Positions 23,855 through 37,200 of a stretch of DNA of 64,000 bases are shown here, piece after piece (position 1 is the first letter of the stretch; each line of letters starts with the position of its first letter). The notes under the pieces are model-generated. The model was given only the letters and a program-made list of their open reading frames with translations. It ran no database searches and was not told the origin of the DNA. Source of the DNA: Tomocerus qinae (Eukaryota > Arthropoda > Collembola > Entomobryomorpha > Tomoceridae). The position numbers and the translations under genes were made by a program. The stretch is from positions 51,400,909 through 51,464,908 of the forward strand of contig CM034547.1 of assembly GCA_020055645.1 (NCBI GenBank), in the 5' to 3' direction.

Positions 23855-26533
23855 TATTATTCTTGGAAATTCATTATTGATGGGTTTCCGGATGATGTGT
23901 GATTTAATATTGCGTTCCGTTAAGTTCAACATAGAGGTTGGTTTGTGGTGCTGAAAAGTTGGTTTATTTAATGTCAAATGGTAGCCTCGCCTTAGTGGTT
24001 TTAAAAGACTTATGACTAACTGACATAATATGTCTAGCACTGGTTTTGCTTTGAATGAGTTAAAATTCGGGAGCAATGTAACCACAGGGAAAGTTGTGCA
24101 GAGATACGGTATAAGTTGTGAGGTAAGATAAGTACAGCCAGTGCATGTATTTCTTGTTCTGTACATAAGCGAAACATATAATAGAGTGGAGTACACTATA
24201 GTGACACCCATTGGTACTTGTGTGATGTGGATAGGAATAACGTAGCTAAACATAGTTTTATGGTTCTGCTAAACAAGCTTAACTTTTGACTTTGTCTGGA
24301 GAAGCAATCATCTCAAGGAAATATGTGAAGTTCCATCCTCTTCTCGGTTAAACACATTTTTGCCCACTACATATAGTAGGGAGCTATAAAGTGTAGATTA
24401 TGGGTTACATTTGTCATATCTGCAGCCAGCCAGAGTAAACTCCCTCCTTGTTCTCTAGAAAAAACGTAGTAAAAAGTAGACAAAGTGGAAGTTTTCTTAA
24501 CAACTCTCTACCCTATGTGTGTAGGTAATACATAATGTAAGTGGAAGTTTTTATGGAGCAGTAAGTAGTATGTATTTTTAAAACACTAGAAATTACTAGG
24601 AGGGATAGCTGAGACGTCAATAACTTAACTGTGACTAAACTTTGTCAAGTTCATTCCTTCGGTTGTTAGTCACAAAAATTTTATGTCATTTTGAAATCCG
24701 TCCCCCAGTTCAGGCAGGTGTAATGTTGCACCCAAAATAAACTTTATTGCATATGTAGAATGCACTTAAAGAACTGTAACGTCTGTAAATGGGAAAATGC
24801 TGAATAAGTAGCATAGTAGTAGTAAATATGCAGTTGCAATTCGTATGTAGGATATAGGAATGATGTAGAACACATTTTTGTAATTCAGAACTAAAATGTA
24901 GCTCTCTTCCTAGTGGAGATGCTATAGTCTTTAGTAGAAATGTCTCTCAGTATGTAAATGTCTTTGAGATAAACTTGGAAAAAAATAAAAAGAGGAAACT
25001 CACTTAGTCCAATACATTTTAGGGTTCGAATAAGAACACTCCGAATGTAGCAGTCGTCTGTAGTAATCGCAAGGGAAGTGTATATTCTTAATATGACTGC
25101 TGCCATTGATAGAGTAATAAGATAGGAAGAGAAGACATTTAGAGGATGCGAGATAGTGTCACTTTTAGTATCGGAAGGATGTGCATGTTTTTTGGAGGAG
25201 AATGTACATTATATACTGCTCATATACATTAGAAACTCCTTTCTTCCTACCTACTAAATACACATGAAGGTATTTGTAATGTATTCTCCTATCATGCACT
25301 CTATTACTAACTGGGTACTTTTAAGACAAAACCGACCATAAGCTCTACTATAATACGAGTCCTATATGTTTAGAGATAGTAGATACTTTATATCAGTACA
25401 TATAAAGATAGGAATGTTACAAAGATGCACATATGGGAGCAGCAGGGTCTGTTCTTGTATGTGTGCAGCATGTACAATAGAGACTACATCTCTTGTGTCT
25501 ACTAATATCAAAATATGCACGTAGGTAAGTAAGTACATGTATAGGCATTGTGTTTTAGTTTCCAGACGAAAGATAGATCGTTCCATTGCTATCTGCGAAC
25601 AGTATACTAAACATGCAATATGGTAACACGGTATAAAGTGGAAGAGTTATAGAGTACGCGGTGCTGAAGAGTGAAGCAGGAGGACTTGAGAATTTTATGG
25701 TTTTCCGGAGACTTAGGATTGGAAAGAAGTCAAGTCAAGAGAAGGTGCGTACATGCATGCAATGCGTTTCATCCTCGACTCCTTCAGACGGAAAAGTGAG
25801 AAAGAAGGTCCAGCCATAAAGCATTTTTGCCATTTTTAGTGCCTACTCATGAGCCATTCTTATGAGTGAGAGGTCGACTGGAGATTGAGGTTCTCAGGAG
25901 AGGCTGCCATGCCACAACAGAGCACTGCCATCCCGTCCATAAGCCAAGGATCGACATCCCGACCGACATGATTGCACTGAGCCAAATTTCCCAAGACTCT
26001 GCCAATATTATACTGTCACATATTACGTGCTCTCTATCTATATCTCTATACTACTTAACATACCTACCTTCCCAAACAACCCGCCATACACTAACGTCTT
26101 AGCAAGGAGGTGTTTTCTTTTTGGTTTGCAAAGTTTTCTCATACCTATTTCATTTTTCTTTACTATAACACAGTCAACCAAATCTACTGAGGAATTTTTC
26201 TATTTATATCTGTGCCTACATAGTACAAAACAAAATTCTTGATACACAAAACTATGACATCGGGTTTCCTGAACCGCATTTCGTATCGGTTTCCTAAATA
26301 AATATCTGTTCTAGCATTTGTATTGGAATACTTACTACTCTCTTACCAGAGTTTTGGTAGGATCATATGGTAGGAATTATTTACATTTTCACTTAATTTT
26401 ACAATTTTTACAATTTAATGCAGTTACATTATTTGTCACTTGAAATCTGCATTGATATAAACATACAAAGTTGTGTCCAACCCAATTGTAGGATTTTACA
26501 ATAGTTGGTCTTGTACTCCCATGAATACGTTGT
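23855..26533. other. Unassigned AT-rich DNA, no gene recognised
   Basis: Flank between the DIRS-like element and a short repeat-ended element. The longest frame is 137 codons on the minus strand (23840-24253) and begins inside the DIRS terminus, with no motif. Nothing else was recognised. Confidence 0.5.
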
Positions 26534-26537
26534 AAAA

Positions 26538-26673
26538 GCTCCCGTTCCAGATAAGCTCCCCTATTAGAAAAGCTCCCCGTTAGACAAGCTCCCTATTAGA
26601 AAAGCTCCCCGTTAGACAAGCTCCCTATTAGAAAAGCTCCCCGTTAGACAAGCTCCCTATTAGAAAAGCTCCC
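26538..26673 (-). repeat. Left GCTCCC array of element A
   Basis: GCTCCC units start at 26538, 26555, 26572, 26588, 26604, 26620, 26636, 26652 and 26668. Spacing is 17, 17, then 16 six times. Units alternate between TATTAG and CGTTAG tails, giving a 32-bp higher-order period. Confidence 0.92.
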
Positions 26674-27074
26674 GGTATGAGAAATAAGGAGAAACGGTAG
26701 AACGAAAATCGAAACTATAAAACTTTGTGACTTACGACTAGATGTGGATCGGACATGGAAAAGGGAATGATGAGACTATGAGATTCCAATAATATAATGG
26801 AAACTTCTGTCATCTGTACACTGTTTACCTGTACTTAAAGTAAATCGTTTGCCCATCTACTGTTTCAAATACACTTACATCCAATTATTATTTGTATGTA
26901 CTATTAATAAATACAAAAAGTGGTGCACAAAGATCAATAAATATTTGCTGTTATAGGCACCGCTCCAAATTGTTAGCAAAGGAAAGAACTAGGATAAGGA
27001 AAAATGGTATAAACGAGATTGGTCACTACTATTAACTACTTGATAATAATATGTATAGTATGTTTTATCATACC

Positions 27075-27194
27075 GGCAGCTTTTCTAATAGGGAGCTTGT
27101 CTAATAGGGAGCTGGTCTAACGGGGAGCTTTTCTAATAGGGAGCTTGTCTAACGGGGAGCTTTTCTAATAGGGGAGCTTTTATGGAACGGGAGC
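27075..27194 (+). repeat. Right GGGAGC array of element A
   Basis: Units start at 27075 (GGCAGC), 27091, 27107, 27123, 27139, 27155, 27172 and 27189. Spacing is 16 five times and then 17, 17 toward the outer end, mirroring the left arm. The consensus is GGGAGCnnnTCTAAyr. Confidence 0.92.
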
Positions 27195-27212
27195 TTTTTT
27201 GTTGATACCTAC

Positions 27213-28630
27213 TCCCATTTCTATGTTAGGCACACAGCAAACTTCAGTATGCATGGCCTGTCAACTGTTACAACCATTCAACCATCAAATCATGACTATA
27301 GTATAAACGTAAACTGATTCATGCCCGCCAATGAATCATTCCGCATAACAATTTTTTTTGGCCCATGCCCATCCTATCCTCTTCTAAAGTTCTTTATCGT
27401 TCTCTAACAGCCTGTAATGTCCTATTTAACGAACTATTTTAATATTATTCTAAGTTTATTTTGTAATTTAAGTGGCATATTATTGTGACTCAATGTTGTT
27501 GGTATTTAAGTATTAATGTTAGAAACTAGGAAGTTATATAATATGAATGTAATAAAGTTTAACTAGAAATGGTATACCAAGTTTTTGCAAATACAGGCAG
27601 ATACATACTCAAGGTTGACTATTTATTCAATTTACAATTTTAGGTACGTACTCTACGTACACTTCATACGCAACTAATATCTCTAAGATCAAAGTTTTAG
27701 GCTTTTAAACTGTGTCTCTTTCTCAATACTTCCCTATTACCCAATTCCTTAAATTACCCTGTTGAATTAAATGTTCTTCTTTGATGTTGTAAGAAACTCT
27801 GAGTTTGTAAAGCATGATTACATTAATTTCCGGGATTCCGAAGAACAGAGCAAATCTAATTGAACGATATTAGTATAGGTAACCACTACGATGAATTTGC
27901 CCTTTTGCCCCACTTAAATTACAAAGGAGTATCTCTAATCTACTAAATAAATAGTAGTTGATGTCTAAAGTGGTACATTTAGGTATACTAAGAAATTGTT
28001 CACTGCTATAACATCATCTTCCGTCGGAACTTTATAGTACTGTGATTGACCGCTAAACAGTAACCTACAATCGAGTTGGTATTGATGGAGATTGACCAGA
28101 AGTTTGGATACAAATAGTTGATACATTCTTTCTTCCACATCGGTAGGTCAACAAGGATTTCCAGTGGAAATGTTAGGATGAAATATTTTAGTAAGTGAAT
28201 ACCTACGTATCTTTTATAATGGAAAGAAGGGTAATGTGTAAACTTTCTTTGATCCAATACTCCATATATATCTCCGTTTACACGTATAATTGCATCTACC
28301 ACTATAACCACTTCTTATATAATAAACATATGGTTCTTACAGACAATATTCATAGAAGGTCAGCTACACATGGCCAACTTGTCTGCAAATATCAAAGGAA
28401 TGGCAATAAACTGAGGTCGAAGAAAAGCTAGGGAAATTGGATTGTTTTGCTACTCAGGAGTTCAAAGAACTATACTCGTGTATTACAGTAATGTTACAAA
28501 GAGAATTTTCATCTACACACAACTCATTTCTTTCGCCTTCAACGCTACCTTACATGGGGGACTCTTCAACAATTACGAAGAACTATTGCAGACTTGGATT
28601 GAATCAACACTGCGTCTCAAGGCTGTATTG
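27213..28630. other. Unassigned AT-rich DNA, no gene recognised
   Basis: No recognisable gene. Frames are at most about 100 codons and overlap on both strands between 28006 and 28630. No repeat was seen. Confidence 0.5.
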
Positions 28631-28845
28631 AGGGGGGGGCATTGGGGGCAAATGCCCCCCCCGAAATCCAAGAAAAAGGGAAATTTTTTCTCAAAATACC
28701 AAAAAATTTCGCGCTTCGCGCGATTTTATGTGATTTTTAGGTTATTTTTGACCCATTTCAGACAAAATAAGCCAAAATTTTTCGCGCTTCGCGCGAATAT
28801 ACCTAATATATATTGTCCTATGATATCATTGCCCCCTCCGAAATC
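28631..28845. repeat. G/C-tract and CGCGCTTCGCGCG repeat block, probable transposon remnant
   Basis: A run of G (28632-28639) and the palindrome-like GGGGGCAAATGCCCCC (28644-28659) are followed by two copies of CGCGCTTCGCGCG (28710-28722 and 28783-28795). A direct repeat, TGCCCCCyCCGAAATC, sits at 28653 and 28830, 177 bp apart. The block is far more GC-structured than its surroundings. A plus-strand frame runs through it (within 28442-28891), but its content follows the repeats and I do not call it a gene. Confidence 0.7.
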
Positions 28846-28891
28846 GACTTCTAAATACGGTACTGCGTGCGTCTTCATATTCTTTTGGTAA

Positions 28892-29461
28892 AATATTCAT
28901 TGAACATCTCATTTTGAAGTGAAATGTTTACAATTTGTAATACCAAACTCTTAATTGACATTTACCATTGTTCCGAGTTCAGATATAGCTATGAAAATGA
29001 ATCAATCGACATGCAGCTAAATCAAACTATTACAATTTATAATGCTAAAACTTGCATAACTAAGCACTAATGAGTAATGAATATTAAACTACAACTATTG
29101 TTAAATTCACTGACTAAATGAACCACTATGTTAAGCTATATTTCTAAGTAATATTATATGAGTAAGTAATTAAGTATTTTTTTTAAATAATCAGTAGTAT
29201 AGTGACAACGATGGGAGAAAATTTTTATAATCCTTGTATTGTAACGGTTATTCAATTTTGTCAATAAAACCATACCATACCATACCAATTAAACTGGACA
29301 AAAGTGCATTATGTTTTAAAAAACGGATAGTAAACCACAACGCATAGCTCATTGTATTGTTAAAATACAAAAAGTGGAAATCAAGGTGAAAAGTTTGTCA
29401 CATTTTGGAAGGGATGTGCAAATATATATACCTAAGTATTAGTTATACAGTTTAGACCCTC
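28892..29461. other. AT-rich DNA with a possible retroposon 3' end
   Basis: Mostly featureless. Near its middle, GTCAATAAAACCATACCATACCA (about 29259-29286) joins an AATAAA hexamer to three CCATA units. A short tandem tail after AATAAA is common at the 3' end of non-LTR retroposons, so the preceding few hundred bases could be an old truncated copy. No coding remnant was recognised. Confidence 0.35.
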
Positions 29462-29542
29462 GAAGATGAAGTATATGTTAACTGTATGTCAGGATTTGAA
29501 TGATTTAAATCCTGACATACAGTTAACATATACTTCATCTTC
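29462..29542. repeat. Perfect 36-bp inverted repeat with a 9-base loop
   Basis: The left arm 29462-29497 (GAAGATGAAGTATATG...CAGGATTT) is the exact reverse complement of 29507-29542. The loop is GAATGATTT. No mismatch was found in 36 pairs. Possible natures are a small foldback from a replication or repair event, a hairpin RNA source, or a read or assembly artefact. It has no neighbouring gene. Confidence 0.95.
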
Positions 29543-31018
29543 CAAGCTAAATAGCAGCTTTAATGAAAATAATGGGAACCCTTCTCCTTCTCTAGAGAAA
29601 TATTATTTCGTAATTGAGGAGCAAATTGGTCAGTCTACATGAAATAAGCACTAGGACTTTTAGTAATCCGTGCAGCCTGGAGCAGACAACAAAATGTTGT
29701 ATGTATGTAAGAAGTAACTTTGTACTCGATGATATATGGAAGAATTGTATATGGGCTTAACTAGCAAGAAAGGCAATTTCTAAACTAACTGACTTAAAGT
29801 TGTGTAGCAGAACGAAAGTAAAGATTGGAAATTGGGGAGCTATGAAGCATACAACGTTAGGTAAGGCATTAAGAAGTGAATGTCGGTTGGATGACTATGA
29901 AAACAAGGGGACTGTCAGAAGCATCAAGGGAAGTTGAATGAAAGTATCCTCTTTACGGTACCAGGAAACGTCATGAGTTGTGGAGATCCATTTCGTTATC
30001 CAGTCTCCTCCTCTGGTCAAGGGAGGAAAACTACTAAAGCAGAGCAATGTAAGCAAACGAAGGCAGTGAGTTGAGTTATCTGAATCTCCAGTCCAGTTTT
30101 CTTATTTCTTCAATTCTCAAATGTGAAAGTTGCCCTTGTTGGTAGACAAGAGGTCCCAACTCCACTCCACTTCCACTCACGTCAAAATAGGATGATCCAG
30201 TTGTTGTAAATTAAATTACATTCTCTTGCGTGTGACTTCCTTTCATTTCTTTGTTGGGTGAGCAGAAAGGAGAAAAGCTAGCTTACTAACTTACAGTTGT
30301 ACATACTATAACTGTACAGACGGAGGTGGCATAGGGAATTACTTCGTATACACAGCAGCACAACACTACCTATCTGTAGTAGTAGTAGTATGAGGAACCG
30401 CTTTCTCTTCGACTTCCCTTTTCTTATTTATTTCGTTTCTTAGCTACATGTCTATACAATGTACTACGAGAATTGCTCCCTAACATCATCACATCGCATA
30501 ACAACTAAGCAAGTATGAATAGGTGGGAGAGAATAAAGCACATCCAGGAAGAAAGTGTAGCCAACTGACTGAATTGAACAACATAATGGTCCAGAGTCCA
30601 GAGTTCATGGAATCTCCCACTGCTTACAATGCAATAGTGCACGAGTGTATTTTCAATGTGTATTACATTAGTATGAGCACAAGATAGAACCCCACCTATC
30701 ATCGAGTGCTTACACGCTACAGGGTTTTTCTTAGGGATTTACCATAACATAATTACCAGTTTAGAAAAATGACTATTTTTGTTCTTTTCCACTAACTCTA
30801 AATAAACTTTCACCTGGGAAAAATTCACATTTTCTCTTGGTATTTTATACCAAATGTATACAATGCTTTCACTGTGTTGTCGCTTTTAAAATGTCGAAAG
30901 AAAGTGAAATTTTGGACCCAGGCCCTGTTACAAATTAAGTTAGTCTGTATTCCGGGGAAATACTGTACGATGAGTAGAGTGCATTTCAAATACATAGATT
31001 TTTTATATTGATTCCATA

Positions 31019-31081
31019 ATTCGAATTATTTGGAATTTATTTGAATTACTTGTGATGTATTCGAATTATTTGGAATTTATT
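31019..31081. repeat. Direct repeat, 23 bp, period 40
   Basis: ATTCGAATTATTTGGAATTTATT occurs at 31019-31041 and again at 31059-31081. The sequence is itself rich in short palindromes (TTCGAA). Local duplication. Confidence 0.85.
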
Positions 31082-31190
31082 CAAATTAGAATATTTGTTA
31101 AAATTGCTCCTAATTTCTTCAAACACTTATACACTTAGTCTGCAGAATAGAATTGAGATTGAGAATAATCAACAGAATTCAATAGCAACA

Positions 31191-31241
31191 TCTACACTTA
31201 CATTCTACAATCTATACTTACATTCTACAATCTACACTTAC
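31191..31241. repeat. Short tandem repeat, 20-bp unit, about 2.5 copies
   Basis: The unit TCTACACTTACATTCTACAA occurs at 31191-31210, with one change at 31211-31230, and partially at 31231-31241. Confidence 0.9.
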
Positions 31242-34200
31242 TGTTTTATTTAATATTTCAATATCGGCACCACCAAGTGCAATGCGAATACATTTGGAAA
31301 AACGAAATGAAGCAAATAATTCAAGTACAAATTGTAACTTAGGATCCACTCGGTATGCTGATTCTTAGAAAGTATTGTATGCTAGGTGTAGCATTGCATG
31401 TAGGTTGTATATTACGCATCCGGTCTTTGCAATACAATAATGGATTGGTGTTACGACTTGACTTTGCTTTGGCTAACTACTAACTAGGGATACAAAGCGT
31501 TAGAAAAGCAAAAGGAAGCCGAAGCAGCCACCTTTAAGCCTGGCGGGGACCAGTTCTTCAACAGTCTGCATTCTATGTTTTTCTTCTCAGATTCTACTTG
31601 GCTTTGGCCCTTTTCCTCACGTACATAAATATATACAGTTAACAATCCAAAAATGGTTCCTGAGGAGAAAGTCTAGTGGATGAGCACTTTCGCTGCAGCC
31701 GTGTATAAATTCAGGGAAAAGAGCAGGGTCGATTTAAATAGGAAACCTTATAGCCACCAAAACCAATCCACTCAAACTCAACTGTTTACTTCATCCTATG
31801 AGTAATCATACTCTGATATTTGTACATATCTGTAGAAGCAAACAGCACATAATATTGTACAGTGTGTATAGTAAACTACCTTCCATACCGCTTTCTCTTT
31901 TTTAACTTCATATCTTCCGCGGTATAAACCAAGTTTTTTCCTTTTGAAAAACTACTTTTACTTCTTAATTTTCACTTTTGCTAAAGAGAAAGTATTAATT
32001 TTGTTCTGGTGAAAGTTCTATATGAAATTAGCATAAGGAAAAAAAAGTGGTATGGATGCTAGCTTTCTAAGCACACTGTATATCTATGCATTACAAAATT
32101 ACAGCACATCTGTATATTTTGAGTTAGCATTTTGCACATAGGTTCACTTTAGCCTAGAATTGCATTGAGCAATATAAGCAATACTCCAATTCAGTTTTCT
32201 TTTAAAATTACACTCCTTGTGTTCTACTACCAATATGATACTATTTTTCTTCGACATGTTCATGTTTAGATTGGCTACTGCTGGGAGTTGTTCTTGAAGG
32301 AGGTATGAAAAGTATTTCTTTCTCTTTCATCCTGCTTTTAGGTAAAGTTGTAGAAAAGTAATGCTTATATAAACATATGTTTGTCTAGGTCTCGAATCTA
32401 ACCATGTATAACTTTAGTAGAGAAAGAATTGCTTGTGCATGTAGATAGTATGAAGTGTATGAACTGCAATGGAATCCTTTGGTTTGGTTTCTGTCTCTCT
32501 CGTTTGGAATAGAATTTAATGCAAGTACTTTTTAGCTCAACACTCACAGGCTCTCACTTGGTTGGAGAAAGGCAAGAAAAAGAAAAGTAACTCTCCCGGC
32601 AAGGGAAGAAAGGAGATGAAGCAACGATCCATAATACTGCATGAAAATTTAACCATCCATTTCATCTAGAACTTTCAGTGAGAATGAGGAGTACATGCAC
32701 TTTACATTGCCTTGGTTCGTACAAACTCATTTTACGAGCAGAACATCAAATGTCTAAGTACTTATTAGTTCTTTTTTCACTTTCACTTCTCATTTTCTCC
32801 TTTCATAACGCACTTTTAATGTATCTATACCCTTATGTACTACTAAAATAAGTACATTCACTAAAAATATTATTCTTCAAGTATAAAACTCATGACACAA
32901 CAATTTTAATTGCATTATAGACTTCCAAAGAATACGAATATGTCTAGAAATACGTTCATTTTATTCTTCATACAAAGAACACCGGGTAGTAAACATTGCA
33001 GATTATTAAAGATGAGATATTGTAATAAATAGAAAACCGGAAATATTTCATTGGAATTTACGAACACGAACAATTATAACAATACAGTAAATGCAGATAG
33101 CTCCTATTGTTTGTTTTCTTAAATGTGTATGTAACTGCTTACTATAGTGTATATGTGCTAAGTACAATGGTATGAGCAAAAGACAAATTCTAGCAAATGT
33201 CAATGGATTTGAATTTTTGTGTAAAAAGTTAGTAGATAGTACAGAGAGTTTAAGAATAGTTGCCAAATTTGATAGTATTTTGATGTTTTTTGCTCTATAA
33301 GAAACTAATGCATGCAAGTCTTAAAAATAGGGCTGGGTAGTGACAAAAACGGGGGAAAATTCACTGAATATAAAATTACTAAGTGAGTCGCATAATGATC
33401 CGCTTAGTTGCACTCGAGTCCACACGGCTCACAACAGAAGATCAGGCGAACTTTCTCTCCCTCCCTCTTATATCCGCCTCATTCTTAAATGGCTTCCGAG
33501 AAATGTAAATCACGTACAATGGCTGAATTGAATATACCTAACATGCTCCAGAGCTTAACTACTCTACTACTAATATAAGTGTAATAATGTCAGAAAAAAG
33601 CAAGTAGGATGCATAGCCACATATAAATATGTATGTGTACTTATATGCAAAACAGGCGAATTAGCTAAACTCGAAATTCTAATCAGATATTAAGCTTATT
33701 GTTTGTATTACTCTCATAACCGACGGTGACATTATAGCGAAGGCGTCGTTGTATTGGGCGTTGAACTTGTATGCAAGCACTAGTCCAACATATCATAGTG
33801 TGCAGAAAGATATTTAAATTACATTACCGTTAGTCCGTAGTCTGTATCCGGAAAGTAGTAATTCTAGCCTTAGCTTATTTGCCTTTCCTTTATCGTAATA
33901 ACTGGGCTTGTCTTCTTTCAACATTGAAGCTGCCCTATACTCCTACATACCAAATACGGTACACTGTATATACTTATGTACTGCTATTCAAGATATATGT
34001 AGTAGGCCACTGATGGACACGCACGCCTAGTTGATGACATATACCACCTAACAGCCACTAACAGGGGCATTTTTGCAATGTTTTGTTTTAAGAACTTTTA
34101 AAGAAATTTTAGAGGGTAGCTTATTGTTTTATGCAATATGTATTGCATAAGCGCTTGCGCATTTAGGCTCTCCCTACTAGATATACATAGGTAGGTAGAT

Positions 34201-37200
34201 TGGTTTTAATTTTTAATTGGCTTTATCTCTTCTGTGTTTATAATATACTAGTAGCCCCCAGAGCAGGACTCAATATCGAAAGTAGGCAGGTAAAATTATT
34301 GCTCTATCTAAAACCGTGGTTATAAAATGTAATAGATTGCTCTTCAAGAATAAAATATGTATTGTATCCAACGAATTGTATAAAAAGGTTTGAATTTCAC
34401 TTTTTGAAAATACAATAAATTACATTCAATTAAATGCTACTTATGACAAAACATGTGCTGTGTTAATTGTATTGTATAAACATTTAAAGATAGATTTTTC
34501 TATCAATTTGAAGTGTATGAGTGTAGGTCAGCCGCCTGGCGTGTCTTGCAACTGTGGCTAGGACAAATATGTTTAGATGGTCTCTTCACTGGGGAAAGAG
34601 ACATATCCAAGGAGGACGGGAAAGAGAATTTAGCGAAGCAAGGAAGAAACTCATTGGGATTTGAGTGGAGGACATAGTAAGTGTATAAAGTGGAAGTAGA
34701 TAGATAGAGGAGATTGAGGAAGACTCATTCTGTCCTGTGCTGGTCCATCTAATGTTATTGGTGGTGGTGATACAAACACTGTTTTCACCGTAGTCGTAGT
34801 TGTACTGTCATGTTATGTACATATTTATGTAGTAGAGTACATAAGGGTCTAGTAGGTAGATAATGAAAGGTATTCTAGGAGTATAGGGAGATATTATATT
34901 GGATCTTGTTATCTGAATGGAGATAGTTGAGTAAAGTTGAGTTCAGTGGAGTCGAATTGAGAGAGGATATAAGGGCACGCTTTGAAATTTGATCGCACTT
35001 AATCTTCTCTCATTGAATCTGGAATGAGTTTCCAGAACTAATGGATATGATTTATTTCCATTTTGAGAGGAATTAGTTACCTCAATGCTTCTCGTGGTTT
35101 GGTTTACGTTTGGTCTCCCTTGTACCATAATCCTGACCGAAGTTGTTGGAAGCCGCTTCTGGTTCTGCATAAGTCCCCTCTATCTACTATGTCTATCTCT
35201 TCAGACTCCTGTAGTCATTTACTCTGTCCATGTAGGGAGCATAACCACTACTCTGCATACCGTTTCCGTACTTTATTGTCTACCTTAATAGCTTATTGTA
35301 TAACACAACATCAGAGTATTAGCTAACATTGCTTTACAGTCAATGCCCTATCCAACCAACAGATTTACATTATGCTGGTTTCCTTTCAGTTGAAAACTGC
35401 CTACCTAGGACCTACCTCCAGTTTCTCAGAGAGTTTGCAACTTCAGCTCACCCAGAAGTATTAGCACAGAACCAATGACAATATTCATACGTAGAAACGT
35501 GGGAGTAAAGACATAATACACTACAACCTGGCCTTGTGCTATTGTAAGCGAGACAGATTAATATTTCCTCTCCTCTCTGCCCTGCCTGCCACGGCTTGCA
35601 TCCGAAACTTTAGAAGATGAGCTCAGCTCAATTCCACAGAATGGATGAAGCCCATGCAAAACAAGAGTAAGTGATTCTAGAGGCGCTTTATTGTACCCAT
35701 TTACTCATGCATATTGACAGAGTCATCCTCTGGAAACATCATCAAGATCAGATGCTGATGCAAATGAAATGATCCCGCTTCCTCCATGCTTTTTTCTTAC
35801 CCTTTCTTTGTTCAAACACTGCCTTCAGCCACAATTTTCATTCCACTCACATAGAAAACTGGATTTTCAACACAATTCTTCATACACTCTGCATATGGAG
35901 TAGAAAATAGTAAACTACCGATTCCATACGAATTTTTTATACTTCACCTTTCGTATTATAATACTTCCTAATTTGACGATTGTAGTAAAATGAATGCTGG
36001 ACACATTATCATTTTGAGTTGAAACTTTTAGAATCTGATTAATTGGTCCAGCCAGTAAATAGCACAATTATTGCATTTATTACTTGGCTTCAATTACATA
36101 AACGAGATATAAAAACGTATTAAATGCAACTTTATTTTCGTGAGTTTTCCTATCTGATTGAGTATGTATTATAGAATATGCAGTAAAAATAATCATCCAA
36201 GTTGGACGTTTACTGCAATCCGTAAGTAGTATTGGTGTCATAAAGATAAAGACACGAAATTAAATAGCATCCCCATAGTATAATCCTATGCATTTATGGC
36301 TGTATTTATCTGGTCAGTAACGACAGACTGTGGATGGACGAAAGAAGTCTTTGTCCTGGATAAGACTGTGTGATAGAAGACACATGCAAGATTAGTGTAG
36401 AGGGAGGAGGAGGAAAGCAAAGTCAAAGTTCGATATCGTTTTTCTGCGAGAACCTATAAAATATTCTATGCAGATATTGATATATTCAATTGACTATAGT
36501 TTGGCAGGAGTGAAGTAATTCAAAGAGCTACATATAAGGAATAAGATTCAATGCGCGTAAGGGAGCTAGCGTAGGCTAAACTACTTCAGATCAGAATTCA
36601 CAATGCCAACGCACCACTTCTACCGTTTTTCTTCGCATATCTGTTTCATCTTTAAACGATCCCTTTGTCATTACTCTTTTCCAGTCTCTCCACGCCTCTG
36701 TTACTACTCAGAGCATTTGTGGCAGACAAGAAAGTCCTACTGTTTCAACCGACCTGCCTCTACCACACTGTCCTACGTACAATATAGTCTTGTCTTTATG
36801 CTCTGACTGCGTCAGCAGTTTCAACCCAACATTTTTCTTTTGCATCAAACTTATCAGCCACTTTGATTTCTGATTTCAATACTGTCGGAATACACTGTTA
36901 AGTTAACATTTGTACATGCAAAAATGCATAAGACTGTTTTTTTCATGTAATTTACTAGAAACTTTTATTTCTAGCACTAGCAATTTATTGACCAAGTTGT
37001 CATCAACTTACCTGCACAGTGATTAAGTAAGACTATTATTTCAGCCACCAAAATTAAATTGACCGAGTTATAATTTTGTTTCTCGCATGTATACAAAATA
37101 TCACAGAATTGGGAATAATGTGAAAACAAATCAGTTGTGCACAATATCCAGCGACAGATTGAGCAATGCATGAGAACAGTAAAGAATTTTCGGATATTGT

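Larger units (their letters stand above)
26534..27212. mobile_element. Non-autonomous element A with 16-bp-periodic GGGAGC arrays at both ends
   Basis: About 680 bp. The left arm holds nine GCTCCC units and the right arm eight GGGAGC (one GGCAGC) units in inverted orientation. The arms face each other around a non-coding core. Core sequence from 26671 to about 26797 is clearly related, in reverse complement, to the duplicated core of element B near 40.8 kb. Outside the last right unit lies TTTGTTGATACCTAC, whose complement also begins element B. TTGT stands at 26530-26533 and again at 27199-27202 and could be a 4-bp target duplication, but the T-run makes this unsure. No transposase is present. 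Confidence 0.8.

Noticed and set aside
26534..27198. GCTCCC arrays considered as a CRISPR array
   Set aside because: The spacer is only about 10 bp and itself repetitive, the two arms are inverted, and the DNA is from an animal.
28442..28891. 149-codon plus-strand frame
   Set aside because: Its second half is the translation of the G/C-tract repeat block, so the frame is repeat-derived.
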